Part shown: in pieces, positions 59,276 to 64,000 of the stretch
Layout: each line of letters begins with the position of its first letter
Position numbering within the stretch: the first letter of the stretch is position 1
DNA from: Fremontodendron californicum
Taxonomy: Eukaryota; Streptophyta; Magnoliopsida; Malvales; Malvaceae
Direction of reading: 5' to 3'
Assembly: GCA_030761205.1 (NCBI GenBank)
Contig: JAULJL010000011.1
Span: 10,778,501 to 10,842,500 of the forward strand
Length of the DNA stretch: 64,000 nt
Notes under the pieces: generated by a model
Told to the model about the DNA's origin: nothing
Database searches by the model: none
Seen by the model: the letters and a program-made list of their open reading frames with translations, nothing else
Made by a program: the position numbers and the translations under genes

Positions 59276-62200
59276 ATTATCTTTCTTTTGTCTTAACACA
59301 GCACCAACAGCATAGTCACTAGCATCACACATTATTTCAAATGGTAATGACCAATCAGGAGATCTCATAATAGGAGCAGTAGTGAGCATATTTTTGAGTT
59401 TTTCAAAAGCATCTTCACAATCTTTAGTCCATTCAAATGTAGTGTCTTTCATTAAAAGATTACATAGAGGTTTAGATATCGTGCTAAAATCTTTTATGAA
59501 TCTTCTATAAAAATCTGCATGTCCCAAGAATGACCTAATGTCCTTTACAGTCTTTGGTGTGGGTAGATTAGCAATCAATTCAATTTTTGACTTGTCTACC
59601 TCAATCCCTTTTGCAGAAACAGTGTGACCTAGTACAATACCTTTAGTGACCATGAAATGACATTTTTCCCAATTAAGAACAAGATTTTTTTCTTCACACC
59701 TAATCAATACATTTTTCAAATTGGCTAAGCAATCATCAAATGAATCACCAGAAACAGAAAAATCATCCATGAAAATCTCAAGATTATGTTCAATCATGTC
59801 ACTAAAAATACTAAGCATGCATCTTTGAAATGTGGCAGGGGCGTTACATAATCCAAATGGCATTCTACGATATGCAAAAGTACCAAAAGGACATGTAAAA
59901 GTGGTTTTCTCTTGGTCCTCGAGTGCAATGGCAATTTGATTATACCCAGAATATCCATCTAGAAAACAATAAAACTCATGCCCTGCAACTCTTTCTAAGA
60001 TTTGATCCATGAAAGGCAAAGGGAAATGATCTTTCCTCGTTACTGAGTTAAGTTTCCTATAGTCAATGCACATGCGCCAACCAGTAACAGTCCTAGTTGG
60101 AATTAATTCATTGTTTTCATTTTTAACTACAGTAACTCCAGATTTCTTAGGTACGATTTGAGTAGGACTTACCCATTTGCTATCAGAGATAGGATAAATG
60201 ATTCCATTATCTAGAAGTTTAATGACTTCATTTCTCACTACTTCTTTCATATTAGGATTAAGCCTTCGTTGCATTTGTCTAGAGGGTTTAGCATTTTCCT
60301 CTAAATAAATATTATGTGTGCAGATTAATGGGCTTATTCCCTTTATGTCAGCTAAGGTCCATCCTAATGCATTTTTGTGCATCTTCAAAAGTTGTAACAA
60401 CTTACCTTCTTGTAGTTCATCAAGATGTGAAGAAATTATGACTGGAAAAGTTTCATTCTCACCCAAAAAGGAATATTTTAGCTCGGATGGCAATGGTTTT
60501 AAATCCAGCTTGGGTGGTTCAATAGTTGATGGTACAGTGACATTTGTGAGTGATGGAAGTTCCTCAAACTTTTGTTTCCAACAATACTTATCCTGAAAAG
60601 AATTTAACAAAGAATCAGTGTGTGAAATTTCTGAAGCATTATCAAACTCACATTCAATTAAATAAGCTTCTAAAGGATCATGGAATGTGGTAGTGGTGAG
60701 ATGTTCATGAACAAGTTCTTCAATGAAATCCACTTCATGTACTTCTGAATCATCACCAGGTTGCTTGCAAATGTTGAACACATTTAATTCTAAAGTCATA
60801 TTTCCAAAAGAAATGTTCAAATTACCATTCCTGCAATTTATCAGAGCATTAGAAGTTGCAAGAAATGGACGGCATAATATAACAGGAATTTGAACATTTG
60901 GATTTGAAACAGGATGTGTGTCCAAAACAATAAAATCAACAGGGAAGTAAAAATTATCAATTTGAACCAAAACATCTTCAATTATCCCTCGAGGAATTTT
61001 TACAGAACGATCAACTAGTTGAAGTGTAATAGGTGTTTCCTTGAGTTCACCTAAACCTAACTGTTGATAAACAGAAAAAGGCAAAAGATTAACACTAGCA
61101 CCAAGATCAAGCAATGCACGTTCTATTCTAGTGTTTCCAATGATGCATGAGATTGTTGGATATCCAGGATCTTTGAATTTTGGTGGAGTAAGGTGCTGAA
61201 TGATTGAGCTCACACTTTCCGTCAAAAATGCTTTCTTTTGTACATTATGTTTCCTTTTAACTGTGAACATGTCCTTCAAAAATTTAGCATAAGATGGAAC
61301 TTGTTTGATTGCATCCAATAAAGGAATGTTAATCTTAACTTGTTTGAAAAGTTCATAAATTTCTGCATTTTGATTCAAATTCTTTATTGTTTGCAACCTT
61401 TGAGGAAAAGGAGCAGGATACATACCTTTTTCTTTGTCCAAATTTTCAAGAAGTTCAGACTTACCATCATCCTTACCAATACTTTTCGGAGGGGAAGGAG
61501 GATCTTGGTCTTTTGATGGAATCTTTTTGTCAATTGCCTTTCCACTTCGAAGAGTTGTGATAGAACTGGTATTTTCCTGTTGAGTTTTATTGGAGCAAGA
61601 AACAAGACATTGAGTAGAAGGGTTAGGCTGAGGTTGAGCAGGAAACTTACCTTTTTCTTGAGTGCGTAATGAAGCTGTCAATGTGGACAAGGTGTTTTTG
61701 ATCTCATTGATGTCCTGTGAAGTTTGGTTATACACATTTTCTTGTGTTTGCATGAATGCTTGCAATGTCTCTTCCAAGGTTTGTACACGTGAAGATCGAT
61801 AGGAAAAAGTGTTGCCCGACTTTTGAGATTGTGGTACCCGAACATGATTATTATTCCGCCAACTGAAGTTGGGATGATTTCTCCATTCAGAGTTATACGT
61901 TTCAGAGTAAGGAGAAGGAAAAGGCTTTTTAAATTTGTTTATGGAATTTACTTGATCATGCAAATCTTCTTTAAGAATGGGAATGTTTGGACATTCAGAA
62001 GTGGGGTGTCCCATGATTTCACAAATTCCACAACTTTTTTCATTTTTAACCGTTTTGACTTCTTTTACTTCTCTAAGTTCCATGGCTTCAATCTTTCTAG
62101 CCAAATTAGCTACTTTAGCTTTTATCTCATCTTCTTGACTAAAATGATATTTACCTCTGTTAGAAACAAGATTAGATCTATTGGAACTTTCAGAGGAATT

Positions 62201-62965
62201 ATCTATGTGCCAGGCTTGAGAGTTATCTGCCAAATGGTCTAGGTAGTCAAAGGCTTTTTCAGGTTCTTTTTCTAGAAACTCACCGTTACACATTGTTTCA
62301 ACAAATTGTTTAGTTTCGGGAGTTAAACTTTCATAAAAGAAACTAATAAGATGCCATTTTTCAAAACCATGATGTGGACAAGAACTTAACAAATCTTTAA
62401 AACGCTCCCAGCACTGAAAAAATGCTTCATTTTGATTTTGATTGAAATTTTGAATCTGTCTTTTCAAAGCAGTAGTTTTATGTGCTGGGAAAAATTTCTT
62501 TAGAAACTCAGTTTGTAATTCTTGCCATGTGCCAATTGACCTTGGTTTTAAATTATGAAGCCAAATTTTTGCTTTATCTTTTAAAGAAAAAGGAAATAAT
62601 TTTAGCTTGACAATTTCATTTGTACATTGTTGGTCATTAAAGGTGACACATACATCTTCGAAGTCTTTTAGAAACGAGTAAGCACTTTCCGATTCTAACC
62701 CATGGAAATTTGGAAGCAAAGCTATCATACCTGGTTTAAAACAAAAGTTGTTTGCATTGAGAGGAAAAATAAAACAAGAGGGTGATGAGCTTCGAGTTGG
62801 TTGCAAGTAGTCACGCATGGTGCATACTTGCCTGTTCTCATCTTCAGCATGAACACTTTCATTGTCAGCCATGGTAGGAGTTGTATTAGAAAGATTACCT
62901 GAAAAAGTTTCACAATAAAATCTAACTAAACGACGAGATCTAAAATCACGTCGCCAAACAAGCAT
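59186..62965 (-). CDS. Athila-type Gag-protease-RT polyprotein ending in LTR sequence
   Basis: 1259 codons without a stop. Order: Gag capsid (about 70-270, with WLHNLKPRSIGTWQEL and WERFKDLLSSCPHHG), CCHC knuckle CGICEIMGHPTSEC (about 312-325), linker, protease with LLDLGAS (Asp620), and RT with DYRKLNSVT, FLDGYSGYNQI, MPFGLCNAPATFQ and the catalytic FMDD (1065-1068). The start of RNase H follows (CDASDYAVGAVLRQ, Asp1214). From about residue 1231 the frame reads through LTR DNA and stops at 59186. It lacks most of RNase H and all of integrase. The inner ATG of MADNES (62872) is the likelier start, because the 31 codons before it overlap a T-tract ending in CAG. It could supply Gag, protease and RT activity but not integrase. 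Confidence 0.93.
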   Translation of the reverse strand: MLVWRRDFRSRRLVRFYCETFSGNLSNTTPTMADNESVHAEDENRQVCTMRDYLQPTRSSSPSCFIFPLNANNFCFKPGMIALLPNFHGLESESAYSFLKDFEDVCVTFNDQQCTNEIVKLKLFPFSLKDKAKIWLHNLKPRSIGTWQELQTEFLKKFFPAHKTTALKRQIQNFNQNQNEAFFQCWERFKDLLSSCPHHGFEKWHLISFFYESLTPETKQFVETMCNGEFLEKEPEKAFDYLDHLADNSQAWHIDNSSESSNRSNLVSNRGKYHFSQEDEIKAKVANLARKIEAMELREVKEVKTVKNEKSCGICEIMGHPTSECPNIPILKEDLHDQVNSINKFKKPFPSPYSETYNSEWRNHPNFSWRNNNHVRVPQSQKSGNTFSYRSSRVQTLEETLQAFMQTQENVYNQTSQDINEIKNTLSTLTASLRTQEKGKFPAQPQPNPSTQCLVSCSNKTQQENTSSITTLRSGKAIDKKIPSKDQDPPSPPKSIGKDDGKSELLENLDKEKGMYPAPFPQRLQTIKNLNQNAEIYELFKQVKINIPLLDAIKQVPSYAKFLKDMFTVKRKHNVQKKAFLTESVSSIIQHLTPPKFKDPGYPTISCIIGNTRIERALLDLGASVNLLPFSVYQQLGLGELKETPITLQLVDRSVKIPRGIIEDVLVQIDNFYFPVDFIVLDTHPVSNPNVQIPVILCRPFLATSNALINCRNGNLNISFGNMTLELNVFNICKQPGDDSEVHEVDFIEELVHEHLTTTTFHDPLEAYLIECEFDNASEISHTDSLLNSFQDKYCWKQKFEELPSLTNVTVPSTIEPPKLDLKPLPSELKYSFLGENETFPVIISSHLDELQEGKLLQLLKMHKNALGWTLADIKGISPLICTHNIYLEENAKPSRQMQRRLNPNMKEVVRNEVIKLLDNGIIYPISDSKWVSPTQIVPKKSGVTVVKNENNELIPTRTVTGWRMCIDYRKLNSVTRKDHFPLPFMDQILERVAGHEFYCFLDGYSGYNQIAIALEDQEKTTFTCPFGTFAYRRMPFGLCNAPATFQRCMLSIFSDMIEHNLEIFMDDFSVSGDSFDDCLANLKNVLIRCEEKNLVLNWEKCHFMVTKGIVLGHTVSAKGIEVDKSKIELIANLPTPKTVKDIRSFLGHADFYRRFIKDFSTISKPLCNLLMKDTTFEWTKDCEDAFEKLKNMLTTAPIMRSPDWSLPFEIMCDASDYAVGAVLRQKKDNFSRRPFDQIEPPTLTKSTIKLADQNCDTT

Positions 62966-62989
62966 AAAACAAAGTTAATATACAGATTA

Positions 62990-63168
62990 GGCGGTATAAC
63001 CAGCCAATAGAAATAAAACAAAGTTAATATACAATATAAATATGAATATATAGAAAATTAGGCGGTATAACCAGCCAATAAAAATAAATATAGGCGGTAT
63101 AACCAGCCAATAAAAATAAATATACTTATATACTTAGTATTGCCTCCCCGGCAACGGCGCCAAAAACT
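62990..63168 (-). promoter_or_regulatory. Leader repeats and primer-binding site of element D
   Basis: Minus-strand TGGCGCCGTTGCCGGGGA lies at 63162-63145, 6 bp from the LTR. Three copies of the leader repeat ATTGGCTGGTTATACCGCCT lie between the primer site and gag. Confidence 0.88.
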
Positions 63169-64000
63169 TGATGGAGACTCAATTAAGAGTTGTAAACCCA
63201 AGTGCAGGTTATGTTCAAGTAATAAATTCTCGGGTGTCCGAGGTCGAACCACAGGGAAGCGTATTAATAAGTATAAGTTTATAAATATATAAGACAAAGA
63301 AAGTAAACAAGATATTAGGGAATCAACAACAAAATAAGATAAACAAGATATTAGAGAACAAAATAAACAAAATATAAAAGAAATTAAACAAGATATAAAA
63401 AAAAAACAATAAGAAAAGATGTTGAGGTTAGAGAATCCACTCTTGGTGTTATGCTAAGATTAATCTTGTTTTATTACACAATTGAAATCCACACATAAGG
63501 GAGGTTTCAATCGGAAGGTTTAGCAATTCAGTCCAAATTGTCCAACGTCCATAGCATATGATATTATGTTCATTTGGTGTCCTCAAAACTCACAAAAAGA
63601 GTCCAAGCATTCCTTATGCCAAGGTATATGTCTACAACAAATCAAGGTTATGAAACCAAGCATTTACTGTGCCATTTTCATTGTAAATAATGAATCAAGA
63701 TCCCTACTTTGCAAGTATGATTTTAAACCAAAAGAAAATATTATCTATACTAGTGTTTATAAATTTTAGCTCATGTTTAAGAGACTAACCTTAGCATTTA
63801 CCAAGAGCTTCACCTCATCACCTCAACAATATGATTAGCAACACATACTAAAAATGAAAATAAATGTAAGAAGCATAAGTAAATAAAGAAAAAGAAAACT
63901 AGAGAAAGGAAAAAAGAAGAAAACTTAGAGAAATTTTTTACAATGGCTAATATCCTACCAATGTATCATGTCTCCTAATACTCATCCAAGGCCCTCTATT
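63169..64000 (-). repeat. 5' LTR of element D, cut by the window end
   Basis: It matches the partial left LTR closely. The window ends just at the plus-strand GGCCCTCTATT that covers the TATA box, so about 640 bp of the LTR start should lie outside. Confidence 0.88.

Larger units (their letters stand above)
58261..64000 (-). mobile_element. Element D: Athila-type retrotransposon with intact gag-protease-RT, deleted 3' half, cut by window end
   Basis: The left LTR (58261 to about 59275) is incomplete and fuses directly to RNase H coding sequence. Primer site at 63162-63145, 5' LTR from 63169 to beyond the window. A deletion removed the rest of RNase H, integrase, any accessory module, the polypurine tract and about 460 bp of the LTR start. 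The left flank is GTAAG; the right flank is not visible. Confidence 0.88.

Noticed and set aside
61823..62242. 139-codon plus-strand ORF (and its counterpart at 39729-40175)
   Set aside because: It is the antisense of the gag gene and is conserved only because gag is.

Overview
The window is nuclear DNA of a seed plant, most likely a dicot. It is very AT-rich and has no bacterial-style gene layout. It holds nested plant LTR retrotransposons of the Athila and Tat/Ogre kinds, hAT-like and PIF/Harbinger-like MITEs, and long tandem arrays. I cannot name the species. I find no convincing ordinary host gene, rRNA, tRNA or CRISPR array.

Layout. 1-12610 is AT-rich intergenic DNA with MITEs: a hAT-like one at 1613, a larger hAT-like element at 5019-6779 holding a nested Harbinger-like insertion at 5249-6584, and smaller ones at 11605 and 12340. 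It also holds a decayed Tat-type LTR at about 3987. 12611-50322 is a composite Tat/Ogre-like retrotransposon on the minus strand, with LTRs at 12611-15586 and 47974-50322, a primer-binding site at 47951 and a polypurine tract at 15587. It also contains a second, different Tat LTR with its own polypurine tract (30579-32974), a broken gag (28650-30080) and two subterminal tandem arrays. Two Athila-type insertions are nested in those arrays. One is the complex at 16887-28088 (element A plus scrambled LTR fragments). The other is element C at 33318-42551, with a clean CTCCT target duplication. 50323-57631 is AT-rich DNA with more MITEs. 57632-58260 is a truncated LTR of another family, into which element D (58261 to beyond 64000) is inserted. 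D keeps an open gag-protease-RT frame of 1259 codons that ends in its own LTR.

Main point. Elements A (plus strand) and C (minus strand) share a two-gene accessory module between the end of pol and the 3' polypurine tract, where Athila elements often carry an env-like ORF. Gene 1 is a small basic protein with a C4 zinc finger. It resembles the cysteine-rich nucleic-acid-binding proteins of Betaflexiviridae (carlavirus type). Gene 2 is an intronless LOG-type cytokinin riboside monophosphate phosphoribohydrolase. Both copies keep a TATA box and pyrimidine tract with a CAG just before gene 1. C has lost RT, RNase H and integrase but has nearly identical LTRs, so it probably moved recently using proteins made by relatives such as an intact D-like element. 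A virus-like nucleic-acid-binding protein paired with a cytokinin-activating enzyme on a retrotransposon is the candidate for an undescribed system here. Between the two copies LOG shows no clear sign of purifying selection.
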